DNA of 64,000 bases from Microbacterium pumilum. Its GTDB lineage: Bacteria; Actinomycetota; Actinomycetes; Actinomycetales; Microbacteriaceae. The translations under genes and the position numbers were made by a program. A model generated the notes under the pieces. It was not told the origin of the DNA. It did not search any database and saw only the letters and a list, made by a program, of their open reading frames with translations. Positions 38,605 to 47,735 of this stretch are shown piece by piece. The DNA is taken from NCBI RefSeq assembly GCF_039530225.1, contig NZ_BAAAOH010000001.1, positions 3,534,001 through 3,598,000 of the forward strand, in the 5' to 3' direction. Every line of letters begins with the position of its first letter. Position 1 is the stretch's first letter.

Positions 38605-38704
38605 GTCGCTGAGCCCGTCGCCCTTCGACAAGCTCAGGGACCACTTCGTCTCGGCGCCACACCCAGGTCGAACCGCCCGTCGCCCTTCGACAGGCTCGGG
38701 GACC
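38605..38704. repeat. Family C repeats between MerR and hemA
   Basis: Copies at 38605-38620 (partial, GTCGCTGAGCCCGTCG), 38620-38642 (GCCCTTCGACAAGCTCAGGG) and 38682-38704 (GCCCTTCGACAGGCTCGGGG). They follow the hemA stop on the minus strand and may end its transcript. Confidence 0.8.
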
Positions 38705-38719
38705 ACTGGGCGGGCAGAG

Positions 38720-39964
38720 CTACGCGGTCTCGGACCAGGGTTGGGCGGCCGGCGGCTCGGCCTCGACTTCGACGCCGATCAGCGTTTCGAGCGCCGCGTG
38801 GACCTCGTCGATGCGACCGTCGACTGCCAGCTCGCGGATGCGCAGCGACGGACGATGCAGCAGCACGCCCGCCAGGTGCCGGAGCGCCGCCTCGACGTCG
38901 TCACCCGCGCCGCGGGCTCGCGCTCGGGCGATCTCGGCATCGACGGTGTTGAGGACTTGTTTCCGCAGCGCCGTGATGGCCGGCCCTGCGGCACGGTCGG
39001 CCTCGAACTCCGCGGCGGCATCGCCGACGAGCGCACGAGCATCCGCGTGGGCGCTGAACTCCTCGAGCGGAGCATGGATGCGGATCGTCTCGAGGTCGAG
39101 CAGCTCGACGCCGGCGACGGCGCCGACCACGGGGTCGACATTTCGCGGCAATCCGAGGTCGATGACGAGCACCCGGCGTCCCGGCGCAAAGGCATCAGCG
39201 TGCACGACCGCGGTCGCCGTGCACGTGATGACGACATCCGCCGTCGCCACTGCGTCGGCGAACGACGACTCTGCCGTCAGCCCGTATTTGGTAGCGAACG
39301 CTCCGCCCCGCCCCGATGGCGAGAAGACGTGGAGGTCGACGGCGCCACGACTGCGGACGGCCTCGGTGGTGGTGGCCGCATAGCGGCCGGTGCCGACGAT
39401 CAGCACCCGTGCGGCCGACCAGTCCGCGATACGGCTCGATGCCAGCTCGAGAGCGAGCCGGACGAGCGAGGAATGCGTGCCCTTGAGACGCGTGCGGCTG
39501 CGAACTCCGCGGCTCGTCTGTGCCGCCTTCTGGAACAGTCGCTCGAGCTCACCGCTCGTCGTCCCCTCCGCCCTGGCGGCGTCGAGGGCACGGCGCACCT
39601 GGCCCGAGATCTCCTCTTCGCCGACGACGACCGATTCGAGACCGCTCGTCACGGCGAACAGGTGCGTGGCCGCATCCGACCCCTCGTGCACTGCCACCGA
39701 GGCGCGCAGGCTGTCGGGAGAGATGTCGCTGGCGGCGGCCATCGCCTCGACGACGGACTCGACGGCGACCGCGCGGCCGCCGGTGAGCGGTTCGTCGATG
39801 TCGAGATAGGCCTCGAAACGGTTGCAGGTCGCGAGCACGACGGCTCCCGAAACGAAAAGCTCGTCATTGACGAGGGCGCGCGTAGCGGCCGGTGCGCCGA
39901 TCGAGAGACGCTCCAGGATGTCCAGGCTCGCGTTCCGATGGTTCGCGGTGAGACACAGAAGCAC
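38720..39964 (-). CDS. hemA: Glutamyl-tRNA reductase
   Basis: HemA (414 aa) reduces glutamyl-tRNA to glutamate-1-semialdehyde with NADPH, the first committed step of C5-pathway heme synthesis. Cys47 in [11 protein letters not shown] is the nucleophile that takes the glutamyl group. The NADPH domain starts with [15 protein letters not shown], and the C-terminal dimer helix domain includes [21 protein letters not shown] at 39962-39964 is used. Only 18 bp separate this start from that of hemE on the other strand, so both may use leaderless transcripts. It would feed HemL, encoded at the end of the hemE operon. Confidence 0.95.
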   Translation of the reverse strand: MLLCLTANHRNASLDILERLSIGAPAATRALVNDELFVSGAVVLATCNRFEAYLDIDEPLTGGRAVAVESVVEAMAAASDISPDSLRASVAVHEGSDAATHLFAVTSGLESVVVGEEEISGQVRRALDAARAEGTTSGELERLFQKAAQTSRGVRSRTRLKGTHSSLVRLALELASSRIADWSAARVLIVGTGRYAATTTEAVRSRGAVDLHVFSPSGRGGAFATKYGLTAESSFADAVATADVVITCTATAVVHADAFAPGRRVLVIDLGLPRNVDPVVGAVAGVELLDLETIRIHAPLEEFSAHADARALVGDAAAEFEADRAAGPAITALRKQVLNTVDAEIARARARGAGDDVEAALRHLAGVLLHRPSLRIRELAVDGRIDEVHAALETLIGVEVEAEPPAAQPWSETA

Positions 39965-39982
39965 GAGCCTAATGTTAACCGT
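39965..39982. promoter_or_regulatory. 18-bp divergent hemA/hemE start region
   Basis: The GTG codons of hemA (39964, minus) and hemE (39983, plus) are 18 bp apart. TAATGT (39970-39975) lies 7 nt before hemE, and AACATT (complement of 39971-39976) lies 6 nt before hemA, so the two -10-like hexamers overlap on opposite strands. Confidence 0.5.
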
Positions 39983-41035
39983 GTGTCACTGAATCCAGCG
40001 CATCGGGCCGTAGATCTTCGCAACAACCCCCTGATCCGCGCCTACCGCGGCGAGCGCCAGCCGACTCCGCCGGTCTGGTTCATGAGGCAGGCTGGGCGCT
40101 CCCTGCCCGAGTATCGCGAGCTGCGCGTCGGCACCGACATGCTCGAGACGTGCCTCACGCCCGAGCTCGCGAGCGAGATCACGCTGCAGCCGGTGCGCCG
40201 GCACCACGTCGATGCCGCGATCTTCTTCAGCGACATCGTCATCCCCGTGAAGCTCGCGGGCGTCGGGGTACGCATCGTGGCCGGGCGCGGACCGGTTCTC
40301 GAGACCCCGGTGCGAACGGCGGCGGATGTCGCGGCGCTCCCCCCGCTCGACCCCGCTGCCCTCGACCCCATTCGCGAGGCGGTCGCGGCCACTGCCGCCC
40401 AGCTGGGCGACATCCCGCTCATCGGCTTCGCCGGAGCCCCTTACACACTCGCCTCGTACCTCGTCGAGGGCGGACCATCGAGGGAGCAGCTGCGCACCCG
40501 CGCACTCATGCACTCCGACCCCGCGACGTGGTCCGCACTCCTGGCCTGGTGCGCAGAGGTGACCGGTGCCTTCCTCGCGGCCCAGATCGAAGCAGGCGCA
40601 TCGGCCGGTCAGCTGTTCGACTCGTGGGCAGGATCACTGAGTCTCGCCGACTACACCTCGCACGTCGCCCCGCACTCGGCGGCGGCGATCGCGCCGGCCC
40701 GCGCGCTCGGCGTGCCCCTTGTGCACTTCGGTGTCGGCACGGGCGAACTCCTTGCTGCGATGCGGGATGTCGGAGCCAACGTCATGGGCGTCGACTGGCG
40801 CATCCCGCTCGATGAGGCGTCGCACCGCCTCGGGGGCGACGTCCCGCTGCAGGGCAACATCGATCCCGCCCTGCTCGCCGCGCCATGGCCGGTGCTCGAG
40901 GCGCATGTGCGCGATGTGCTCGAACGCGGCCTCGCGGCGCCGTCGCATGTGCTCAACCTCGGCCACGGGGTTCCGCCCGACACCGACCCGGACGTCCTCA
41001 CCCGCCTCGTCGAGTTCGTCCACGAGCAGGCGTGA
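39983..41035 (+). CDS. hemE: Uroporphyrinogen decarboxylase
   Basis: HemE (350 aa) removes four carboxylates from uroporphyrinogen III to give coproporphyrinogen III. The N-terminal substrate loop [19 protein letters not shown] carries the conserved Arg residues. [13 protein letters not shown] holds the essential Asp, [17 protein letters not shown] follows, and the C-terminal [12 protein letters not shown] segment is diagnostic. The GTG at 39983 fits the usual N-terminus ([22 protein letters not shown]); the long in-frame stretch upstream is antisense to hemA. It heads the plus-strand heme genes, but a 205-bp gap with a palindrome separates it from hemQ. Confidence 0.96.
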   Translation: MSLNPAHRAVDLRNNPLIRAYRGERQPTPPVWFMRQAGRSLPEYRELRVGTDMLETCLTPELASEITLQPVRRHHVDAAIFFSDIVIPVKLAGVGVRIVAGRGPVLETPVRTAADVAALPPLDPAALDPIREAVAATAAQLGDIPLIGFAGAPYTLASYLVEGGPSREQLRTRALMHSDPATWSALLAWCAEVTGAFLAAQIEAGASAGQLFDSWAGSLSLADYTSHVAPHSAAAIAPARALGVPLVHFGVGTGELLAAMRDVGANVMGVDWRIPLDEASHRLGGDVPLQGNIDPALLAAPWPVLEAHVRDVLERGLAAPSHVLNLGHGVPPDTDPDVLTRLVEFVHEQA

Positions 41036-41083
41036 CCTCGTACAGGCCCCGAGCCTGCCGAACGGCCGCCGATCCGCCGACAT

Positions 41084-41144
41084 CCTGCTCGCCAGTCGCA
41101 AACCCCGGGTCGCACCCACGGTTCGTGACAGGCGAGCGGGCAGG
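41084..41144. repeat. Imperfect palindrome between hemE and hemQ
   Basis: Arms CCTGCTCGCCAGTCGCAAAC (from 41084) and the complement of the segment ending at 41144 (read as CCTGCCCGCTCGCCTGTCAC) surround a loop of about 15 nt. It sits in the only sizeable gap of the plus-strand heme cluster and may be a terminator or a palindromic repeat unit. Confidence 0.6.
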
Positions 41145-41228
41145 TCCGGGTAAAGCCTGATGACACGCGAAGAGGCCGCCCGCACGGCCCGTTGTCGCGC
41201 GAGATTCGCTTAGCGTGCGGGGACGGGC

Positions 41229-41234
41229 GAGGAT
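41229..41234 (+). promoter_or_regulatory. -10 element, leaderless start of hemQ
   Basis: GAGGAT followed by 6 nt and ATG at 41241; it may provide a separate promoter for hemQ-hemC-hemB-hemL. Confidence 0.4.
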
Positions 41235-41240
41235 GGAACC

Positions 41241-41924
41241 ATGAGCCAAACCTCGGCAGCACCGAATTCCGAGACCGAGGCGCTCGGCTACACCTTGTGG
41301 GCCGTGTTCCGCCGCGATGCCGCCCACCCGGCGCCCGCTGCCGATCTGAGCCCTATCGTGCAGGTCGTCGAACATGCGGGAGTCACGGTGCGGGGGTTCT
41401 ACGACGTGTCGGGACTCCGCGCCGACGCTGACCTCATGGTGTGGCTGCACGGCAGCGAGCCCGAGGTTCTCCAGTCCGCACTGCGCACGCTCCGCCGGGC
41501 CGAGCCGCTCGCGTCGCTGCTGCCGGTGTGGAATGCCATGGGCGTCCACCGCGCCGCCGAGTTCACTGCCAGCCATATGCCCGCCTTCATGCGGGGCAAG
41601 GAGCCCGAAGCGTGGCTCACGGTGTACCCGTTCGTGCGGTCGTACGAGTGGTACCTGCTGCCCGATGACGAGCGCCGCCAGATGCTCGCCGAGCACGGTC
41701 GCAGGGGCTCGGAGTTCCGCCAGGTGCTGAGCAACACGGTCGCGAGCTTCGCACTGGGCGATTACGAGTGGATCCTCGCCCTCGAGGCACCCGAGCTCGT
41801 CGATCTGGTGGATCTCATGCGCGACCTGCGGCAGACCGACGCGCGTCGACACGTACGTGAGGAGATCCCGTTCTACACCGGACGGCGCATCGGCCTCGAC
41901 GAGATCGCCGAGGTGCTGGCGTGA
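41241..41924 (+). CDS. hemQ: Coproheme decarboxylase (HemQ/ChdC)
   Basis: HemQ (227 aa) oxidatively decarboxylates coproheme to heme b, the last step of the Gram-positive heme route. It belongs to the chlorite-dismutase-like fold. The motif YPFVRSYEWYLL includes the catalytic Tyr, EFTASHMPAFMRGKEP resembles the family, and the haem-ligand His lies in the HGRRGSEF region. The C-terminal EEIPFYTGRRI is highly conserved in actinobacterial members. ATG 41241 follows GAGGAT by 6 nt. It overlaps hemC by 4 nt (GTGA). Its presence implies the coproporphyrin-dependent pathway. Confidence 0.94.
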   Translation: MSQTSAAPNSETEALGYTLWAVFRRDAAHPAPAADLSPIVQVVEHAGVTVRGFYDVSGLRADADLMVWLHGSEPEVLQSALRTLRRAEPLASLLPVWNAMGVHRAAEFTASHMPAFMRGKEPEAWLTVYPFVRSYEWYLLPDDERRQMLAEHGRRGSEFRQVLSNTVASFALGDYEWILALEAPELVDLVDLMRDLRQTDARRHVREEIPFYTGRRIGLDEIAEVLA

Positions 41925-42832
41925 CCGCCCTCAGGATCGGAACCCGTGGCAGCGCCCTGGCGCTCGCCCAGACCGGGCTCGTCGCGGACGACATCGCGAC
42001 CGAGACCGGCGCCTCGACGGAGCTCGTCACGATCACGACGGCGGGCGACCGGTCGCGCGAGCCGCTCTCCCGCGCCGGCGGGGAGGGTCTGTTCACCGGC
42101 GCACTGCGGGATGCCCTGCTGGCCGACGAGTGCGACGTCATCGTCCATTCCCTCAAGGACCTTCCGACAGCTCCGCACGCCGACCTGACGATCGCCGCAA
42201 TCCCGGTGCGCGAAGACGCTCGCGACGCGCTGTGCGCCCGCGACCACTTCACGCTCGAGACGCTCCCCCACGGCGCGAAGGTCGGCACCGGCTCGCCGCG
42301 CCGTGCTGCGCAGCTGCGTCGCCGGCGACCCGACCTCGAGATCGTCGACATCCGCGGCAACGTCGACACGCGTCTCGCGCGCGTGTCCGAGACCGACCTG
42401 GATGCCGTGCTGCTCGCGGCCGCCGGACTGCGACGCCTTGGTCGCACCGATGCGGTGACCGAGTACTTCGACCTCACGCGCTGGCCGACCGCACCCGGGC
42501 AGGGCGCGCTGGCCATCGAGGTGCGACGCGGCGACGAAGGACTCGTTGCCGCCCTCGACCACATCGAGACGCGTGCCGCCGCCGAGGCCGAACGGCACGT
42601 GCTGGCCCTCCTCGAGGCCGGCTGCTCGGCGCCGCTCGGTGCGCACGCGATCGTCGACGCCGGCCTGCTGCTTCTCACCGCGAGCGTCTACAGCCTCGAC
42701 GGCAGCACCACGCTGACCGCATCCCATGCCACTGAATGGCCCGACCCGACCGCCGCGGTCGACGTCGCGGCATCCGCTTCTCGCGAGCTGCTCGACGGCG
42801 GAGCCGCCGAACTGACCGGAGCCGCACGATGA
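41921..42832 (+). CDS. hemC: Hydroxymethylbilane synthase
   Basis: HemC (303 aa) joins four porphobilinogen molecules into hydroxymethylbilane. The N-terminal [14 protein letters not shown] and HSLKDLPT are standard, and [26 protein letters not shown] provides Arg residues for the growing chain. Cys235 in [14 protein letters not shown] carries the dipyrromethane cofactor. GTG 41921 overlaps the hemQ stop by 4 nt, and the end overlaps hemB by 4 nt. The product needs uroporphyrinogen III synthase (HemD), which is not encoded in the window. Confidence 0.96.
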   Translation: MTALRIGTRGSALALAQTGLVADDIATETGASTELVTITTAGDRSREPLSRAGGEGLFTGALRDALLADECDVIVHSLKDLPTAPHADLTIAAIPVREDARDALCARDHFTLETLPHGAKVGTGSPRRAAQLRRRRPDLEIVDIRGNVDTRLARVSETDLDAVLLAAAGLRRLGRTDAVTEYFDLTRWPTAPGQGALAIEVRRGDEGLVAALDHIETRAAAEAERHVLALLEAGCSAPLGAHAIVDAGLLLLTASVYSLDGSTTLTASHATEWPDPTAAVDVAASASRELLDGGAAELTGAAR

Positions 42833-43794
42833 TCGAACGCCCCCGGCGCCTGCGCGCGACCCCGGCCATGCGACGCCTGGTCGCCGAGACCCGTCTGCAC
42901 CCCGCCGACCTGATTCTTCCCATGTTCGTGCGCGAGGGCGCGACCGAGCCCGTCCCCATCTCGTCCATGCCGGGGGTCGTGCAGCACACGCTCGACTCAC
43001 TGCGACGTGCGATAGCGCAGGCGGCGGATGCCGGCATCGGCGGCATCATGCTGTTCGGTGTTCCGGAGCACAAGGATGCGACCGGCTCGGGCGCGACCGA
43101 CCCCCAGGGCATCCTCAACGTCGCGACGCGCGCGGCCGTCGCCGAGGCGGGCGACGCTCTCGTCGTGCAGACCGACCTGTGCCTCGACGAGTTCACCGAC
43201 CACGGTCACTGCGGCGTGCTCGACGCCCAGGGCAGGGTCGACAACGACGCCTCCCTGGAGCGATACCGCGATATGGGCGTGGCGCAGGCCGAGGCGGGGT
43301 CGCAGCTCCTCGGCCTCAGCGGCATGATGGACGGCCAGGTCGCGGCCGTGCGCGACGCGCTCGACAGCACCGGGCACACCGGAACGCCGATCCTCGGCTA
43401 TGCCGCGAAGTACGCGTCGGCGTTCTATGGCCCGTTCCGTGAGGCCGTGCAGTCCTCGCTCGAGGGCGACCGCCGCACGTACCAGCTCGACCCGGCGAAC
43501 CGCCGCGAAGGCGTGCGCGAGATCGATCTCGACGTGGCGGAAGGCGCCGACGTCGTCATGGTGAAACCCGCGATGTCTTACCTCGATGTGCTGGCGGATG
43601 CCGCCGCCGCGTCCCCCGTCCCGGTGTGGGCGTACCAGGTGTCGGGTGAGTACGCCATGATCGAGGCCGCCGCCGCGAACGGCTGGATCGACCGCCGTCG
43701 CGCGATCGAGGAATCGGTGGTCGGCGTCCGCCGCGCAGGCGCCGACGCGGTGCTCACGTACTGGGCCGTCGAGCTGGCCCGGTGGCTGCGTTGA
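42829..43794 (+). CDS. hemB: Delta-aminolevulinic acid dehydratase
   Basis: HemB (321 aa) condenses two aminolevulinate molecules to porphobilinogen. The Schiff-base lysines are Lys194 ([13 protein letters not shown]) and Lys246 ([14 protein letters not shown]). The metal loop reads [17 protein letters not shown]: Cys118 and Cys128 remain, but the middle cysteine of the three-Cys zinc site is Asp120. This suggests altered zinc binding or a mixed zinc/magnesium enzyme. ATG 42829 overlaps the hemC stop by 4 nt. The gene precedes hemL with a short overlap. Confidence 0.95.
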   Translation: MIERPRRLRATPAMRRLVAETRLHPADLILPMFVREGATEPVPISSMPGVVQHTLDSLRRAIAQAADAGIGGIMLFGVPEHKDATGSGATDPQGILNVATRAAVAEAGDALVVQTDLCLDEFTDHGHCGVLDAQGRVDNDASLERYRDMGVAQAEAGSQLLGLSGMMDGQVAAVRDALDSTGHTGTPILGYAAKYASAFYGPFREAVQSSLEGDRRTYQLDPANRREGVREIDLDVAEGADVVMVKPAMSYLDVLADAAAASPVPVWAYQVSGEYAMIEAAAANGWIDRRRAIEESVVGVRRAGADAVLTYWAVELARWLR

Positions 43795-45107
43795 CTCCTA
43801 CCAACGAGCAGGAGTTCGCCCGCGCCCAGGCGGCAATGCCCGGTGGCGTGAATTCCCCGGTCCGGGCCTTCGGATCCGTCGGCGCCACGCCGCGCTTCTT
43901 CGTCTCGGCTTCCGGCCCGCGCGTCACCGATGTGGAGGGCCGAGAGTACGTCGACCTCGTCGGCTCGTGGGGTCCGGCGATCCTCGGGCACGCTCATCCC
44001 GCCGTCGTTCACGCCGTGCAGGATGCCGCGGCCCGCGGCCTCGGCTTCGGAGCGTCGACCCCGGGCGAGACCGAGCTCGCTGAGCTCGTGGAGCGGCGCA
44101 TCGAGCGGAGCGGCATCCGCCCCATCGAGAAGCTCCGGCTCGTCTCGACCGGCACCGAGGCGACGATGACCGCGATCCGGCTCGCCCGCGGTGCGACCGG
44201 GCGCGACCTGGTCGTGAAGTTCGCCGGGCACTATCACGGCCATTCCGACGGACTCCTCGCTGAGGCCGGCTCGGGCGTCGCGACGCTCGCGCTGCCCGGC
44301 TCGGCGGGAGTGCCCGCGGCGATCGCGGCGCAGACCCTCGTCATCCCCTACAACGACCTCGACGCCGTCCACGAGGTGTTCGCCGCACGGGGCACGCAGA
44401 TCGCCGCGATCATCGTCGAAGCGGCCCCCGCCAACATGGGCATCGTGCCGCCGGCCCACGGCTTCAACGCCGCGATCGCCGAAATCGCGCACGCCCACGG
44501 CGCTCTGCTCATTCTCGACGAGGTGCTGACCGGGTTCCGCGTCGGCAGCGCGGGCTGGTGGGGCATCGATCCGGTGCCGTTCGCGCCTGACCTCGTGACG
44601 TTCGGCAAGGTGATCGGCGGAGGCCTGCCGCTCGCGGCGCTGGGTGGTTCAGCCGGTGTGATGGACCTGCTCGCCCCGCTCGGCCCGGTCTACCAGGCGG
44701 GCACGCTGAGCGGCAATCCGCTCGCCGTCGCGGCCGGACTCGCCACGCTTCGAGCCCTCGACGCGGATGCCTACGCCCAGATCGACGCGGCCTCGACCAC
44801 GATCGCGGATGCCGCAGCCGACGCCCTGACCGCCGAAGGCGTCGCTCACGTCGTGCAGCGATCAGGCAGTCTCTTCTCGATCGCGTTCGCCGCGACGCCG
44901 CCGCATGACTACGAGACGGTCAAGGCGCAGGACGCGTTCCGCTATCCGCCGTTCTTCCGCGCGATGCTGGATGCCGGCATCTCCCTGCCCCCGTCGGTGT
45001 TCGAGGCGTGGTTCGTCTCCGCAGCGCACGACGACGAAACCGTCGCGCAGATCGTGGCGGCTCTGCCCGCCGCCGCCCGAGCGGCGGCCGCCGCGACGCC
45101 GGCCTGA
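43791..45107 (+). CDS. hemL: Glutamate-1-semialdehyde 2,1-aminomutase
   Basis: HemL (438 aa) is a PLP enzyme that converts glutamate-1-semialdehyde to 5-aminolevulinate. The N-terminal [17 protein letters not shown], the middle [16 protein letters not shown] and [14 protein letters not shown], and Lys273 in [15 protein letters not shown], the PLP Schiff-base residue, are all standard. I prefer TTG 43791 as start: it overlaps the hemB stop as TTGA like the other junctions, has GGTGG upstream, and gives the usual [13 protein letters not shown] start. GTG 43782 (three more residues) is the alternative. The stop lies 3 bp before a family A repeat array. Confidence 0.94.
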   Translation: MTPTNEQEFARAQAAMPGGVNSPVRAFGSVGATPRFFVSASGPRVTDVEGREYVDLVGSWGPAILGHAHPAVVHAVQDAAARGLGFGASTPGETELAELVERRIERSGIRPIEKLRLVSTGTEATMTAIRLARGATGRDLVVKFAGHYHGHSDGLLAEAGSGVATLALPGSAGVPAAIAAQTLVIPYNDLDAVHEVFAARGTQIAAIIVEAAPANMGIVPPAHGFNAAIAEIAHAHGALLILDEVLTGFRVGSAGWWGIDPVPFAPDLVTFGKVIGGGLPLAALGGSAGVMDLLAPLGPVYQAGTLSGNPLAVAAGLATLRALDADAYAQIDAASTTIADAAADALTAEGVAHVVQRSGSLFSIAFAATPPHDYETVKAQDAFRYPPFFRAMLDAGISLPPSVFEAWFVSAAHDDETVAQIVAALPAAARAAAAATPA

Positions 45108-45110
45108 GCC

Positions 45111-45281
45111 GTCGTTGAGCGAGCGCAGCGAGACGAAACGCCCGGGGCAGGTACGGCGCGTTTCGTCTCGGTCGCTGCGCTCCCTCGCTCAACGACCGCG
45201 GATTAGCGGCCCCCGGCTCCGGTCGTTGAGCGAGCGCAGCGAGACGAAACGCGCCCCTTTGCGGGATCTTCGCTCAACGAC
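45111..45281. repeat. Family A repeat array between hemL and GH2
   Basis: Four copies of the GTCGTTGAGCGAGCGCAGCG-type element: plus at 45111-45141, minus at 45158-45196, plus at 45222-45255 and a short minus copy at 45271-45281. Each full copy ends GAGACGAAACGC. Plus and minus copies can pair into hairpins. The array lies between two converging genes and holds the GH2 stop codon (complement of 45274-45276), so a bidirectional terminator role is plausible. Confidence 0.88.
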
Positions 45282-47706
45282 TGGGGGTTGCCACGTTCAC
45301 TGACACGGTGGCGGGCTCGAGCCCCGGCGCCTCGACCGCCACGATGATCGTGCCCGGCCCTGTCGGTCGGACGATCGCGAGTGCCCGCCCGTCGTAGGTC
45401 GTGACGGACGGGCCGGCGAAGGGTTCCTCGGTGCGAGCCCGCCCCGTGCCGATTCCGGCGAGCGTGCCAGGACCGTCGACCTTCACTGTGACGACACGAT
45501 CCGCGTCGTTGACGACCACCCCCGACTCGTCCTCGAGAGTGATCCTGATGAAGCCGAGCCCATCGACCTCGACATCCGAAGTCTCGGCGCGAGCCACCAG
45601 CCGCGGGTCTCCGGTGGCGGTGCGCAGCGCGTGGCGCCCGACCTCGGTCCCACCGCGCCGAGCGACGGCGACGAGTTCTCCCTGCCGGTAGTCCATCGCG
45701 AATCGCGCTCGGAATGCCTTCTCGACACCGACCGCGCCCACGCCGATCGAGACTCCGTCGAGCAGCAGTTCCACCTCATCCGCATCCGCGTAAACGTCCA
45801 CCACGATCGGGGAGCCGGGCGGCACATCCCACGTCCACGTCGCGAGCGTGTCGTCCCACGACCAGGGGGTGACGGCCGTCGGGCGGCCATGGTGCTGGGG
45901 TCGGTGCACCGCGAGATACGGGTCGCCCCGCAACCCGAACACGATCTCGCGGTAGTACGAGATGGTGCGGCGGAACCCGGTGATGTCGAGATCGCCGCAC
46001 TCCGCGAGCAGATAGGGGTGCGGTCCCGTTGTACCGGTCGGCTCGTACCCCTCGACATCCGTGTAGTCGACGCGCCCGATGCCGGCTTCGCCGAGGTAGT
46101 CCCATCCCGTCCAGGTGAAGTCGCCGATGACGTGCGGAAGTCGCGTCACCAGCCCCCACATCACATCGATCTTCGCGGGGAAGGTCTCGGATCCCACGAT
46201 CACGCGATGGGGGAACAGTTCGGCATCGAGCTCGTAGCGCGAGTCCGCGTAGTTGAATCCGACGATGTCGAGCACCGCGGCTGATTCCTCGGTCGATTCG
46301 GTGACGAGAGTAGAGGCGTTCATGAGCGCCATCTGCTCGCCCATGTCGGCCATCATGGTGTTCGGGTCGGCAGCGGTCGCGTCTGCCATAGCCGCAGCCA
46401 TCTGATCCAGGTTCGCGATGATGCCATTGATCCCGTTCGTGACGAACCGGGTGTCGTCGAGCGCCCTGATGCCCTCGGCGAGTCGTCTGCTCCAGGTCGC
46501 ACCGACTGGCGACGCGAGCTCGAGGATCTCATTGCCGATCGAGTAGAGGACCACGCTCGGGTGGTTGAAGTCCTTCGCCACGAGCCCCGCGATGTCGTCC
46601 TGCCAGCGTCGAGAGAACGTCGCCGATCCGTCGAATGCCGTCTTCGAGCGAGTCCAGACATCCGTGAGCTCGTCCATGACGAGTACGCCGTGCCGGTCGC
46701 ACGCATCAAGCATCGCGCGGCTCATGGGGTTGTGCGCACTCCGGAGGGCGTTGAATCCCGCGTCCTTGAGCAGTCGCACCCGGCGGTCTTCCGCGGCGTC
46801 GATCGTGACCGCCCCGAGCGGGCCGTTGTCGTGATGAACGCAGGCACCGCGGAGCTTCACCACGTCACCGTTGATTCGCAGCCCGTGCCGCGCATCCAGC
46901 TGCAGGCGACGGATGCCGAAGGTCGCGGCATCCGTATCGATCTCTGCGCCGTCCGTATCAACGGCCACGGCACGTAGCCGGTACAGGGAGGGATGGTCGG
47001 GATGCCACAGCTCGGGAGTCGAGACGGCGAACCGCGCACGGGCGGTGGCCGTCGCACCGGGCAGGACAGTGACCGGCGCGGAGCCGCCGGCTACTTCGAT
47101 GCCACCAGGCCCGACGATCGACCAGGTGACCCGCACGGTGCGGGTGTGCCGGGTATCGTTCACGACCTCGGAGGCGACCGCGATGACCGCGCCGTCAGCG
47201 TCGATGTCGGGTGTGGTGACGCGGAGACCGTTCAGTGCGAAGTGCACCGGATCGGCCACCAAGAGGTGCACCGGGCGGTACATTCCCGCACCGGAATACC
47301 AGCGACTGTCCTTGTGCGCCTTCGCCTCGACGGTGATCCGATTCGGCTCGCCGTAGCGCAGGAAAGGGTCGAGGACCGCGGTGAACGCGGCGTAGCCGTT
47401 GGGCTCGTGGACGACGAAGTCACCGTTGACGAAGACGACCGCATCGCGGTAGACGCCTTCGAATTCGACCGCGACGGTCTTGTCACGCCATTCCTCGGGC
47501 ACGTCGATGGTCTTCGCGTACTCGAACACGCCACCCGGGTGATACCCGGTGTGAACGCCCTGCTCGCTCTCGGCCGAGCGTTCGAGGTCGCGGATCGCAT
47601 CGTGCGGCAGCGTCACCGGCCTCGTCGGTGCGGCACCGTTGAGCGTCTCGAACGCACCGAGCTTCGGCCCGACCGTCCATCCGTCGTGGAAGGGAAGGCG
47701 GAACAT
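45274..47706 (-). CDS. Glycoside hydrolase family 2 (beta-galactosidase-like)
   Basis: A cytoplasmic GH2 enzyme of 810 residues, without signal peptide. Domain order: N-terminal jelly roll (1-155, with HKDSRWYSGAGMYRPVHLLV), immunoglobulin-like domain (about 160-265), TIM barrel (about 280-590) and C-terminal beta domains. The acid/base is Glu393 (SIGNEILEL) and the nucleophile Glu507 (VIVGSETFP); LRGACVHHDNGPLGA and RSAHNP are family signatures. Beta-galactosidase is likeliest, but beta-glucuronidase or mannosidase-like activities exist in the family. It lies downstream of the TetR gene and is divergent from the transporter operon. Its stop falls within a repeat. Confidence 0.9.
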   Translation of the reverse strand: MFRLPFHDGWTVGPKLGAFETLNGAAPTRPVTLPHDAIRDLERSAESEQGVHTGYHPGGVFEYAKTIDVPEEWRDKTVAVEFEGVYRDAVVFVNGDFVVHEPNGYAAFTAVLDPFLRYGEPNRITVEAKAHKDSRWYSGAGMYRPVHLLVADPVHFALNGLRVTTPDIDADGAVIAVASEVVNDTRHTRTVRVTWSIVGPGGIEVAGGSAPVTVLPGATATARARFAVSTPELWHPDHPSLYRLRAVAVDTDGAEIDTDAATFGIRRLQLDARHGLRINGDVVKLRGACVHHDNGPLGAVTIDAAEDRRVRLLKDAGFNALRSAHNPMSRAMLDACDRHGVLVMDELTDVWTRSKTAFDGSATFSRRWQDDIAGLVAKDFNHPSVVLYSIGNEILELASPVGATWSRRLAEGIRALDDTRFVTNGINGIIANLDQMAAAMADATAADPNTMMADMGEQMALMNASTLVTESTEESAAVLDIVGFNYADSRYELDAELFPHRVIVGSETFPAKIDVMWGLVTRLPHVIGDFTWTGWDYLGEAGIGRVDYTDVEGYEPTGTTGPHPYLLAECGDLDITGFRRTISYYREIVFGLRGDPYLAVHRPQHHGRPTAVTPWSWDDTLATWTWDVPPGSPIVVDVYADADEVELLLDGVSIGVGAVGVEKAFRARFAMDYRQGELVAVARRGGTEVGRHALRTATGDPRLVARAETSDVEVDGLGFIRITLEDESGVVVNDADRVVTVKVDGPGTLAGIGTGRARTEEPFAGPSVTTYDGRALAIVRPTGPGTIIVAVEAPGLEPATVSVNVATPSR

Positions 47707-47735
47707 ATCGGGTCTCCTTGAATTCGTGCGCCCGG

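Noticed and set aside
38534..39982. N-terminal extension of hemE
   Set aside because: It lies antisense to hemA; the GTG at 39983 gives the conserved HemE start.
41084..41144. Cobalamin riboswitch
   Set aside because: No B12-box sequence was recognised and the downstream genes are not B12-related; it is described only as a palindrome.
41036..41240. Remnant of a cgoX or cpfC gene
   Set aside because: No reading frame in the gap gives recognisable family residues.
43782..43793. GTG 43782 as hemL start
   Set aside because: Kept as the alternative only; TTG 43791 matches the overlap pattern, has GGTGG upstream and fits the usual N-terminus.
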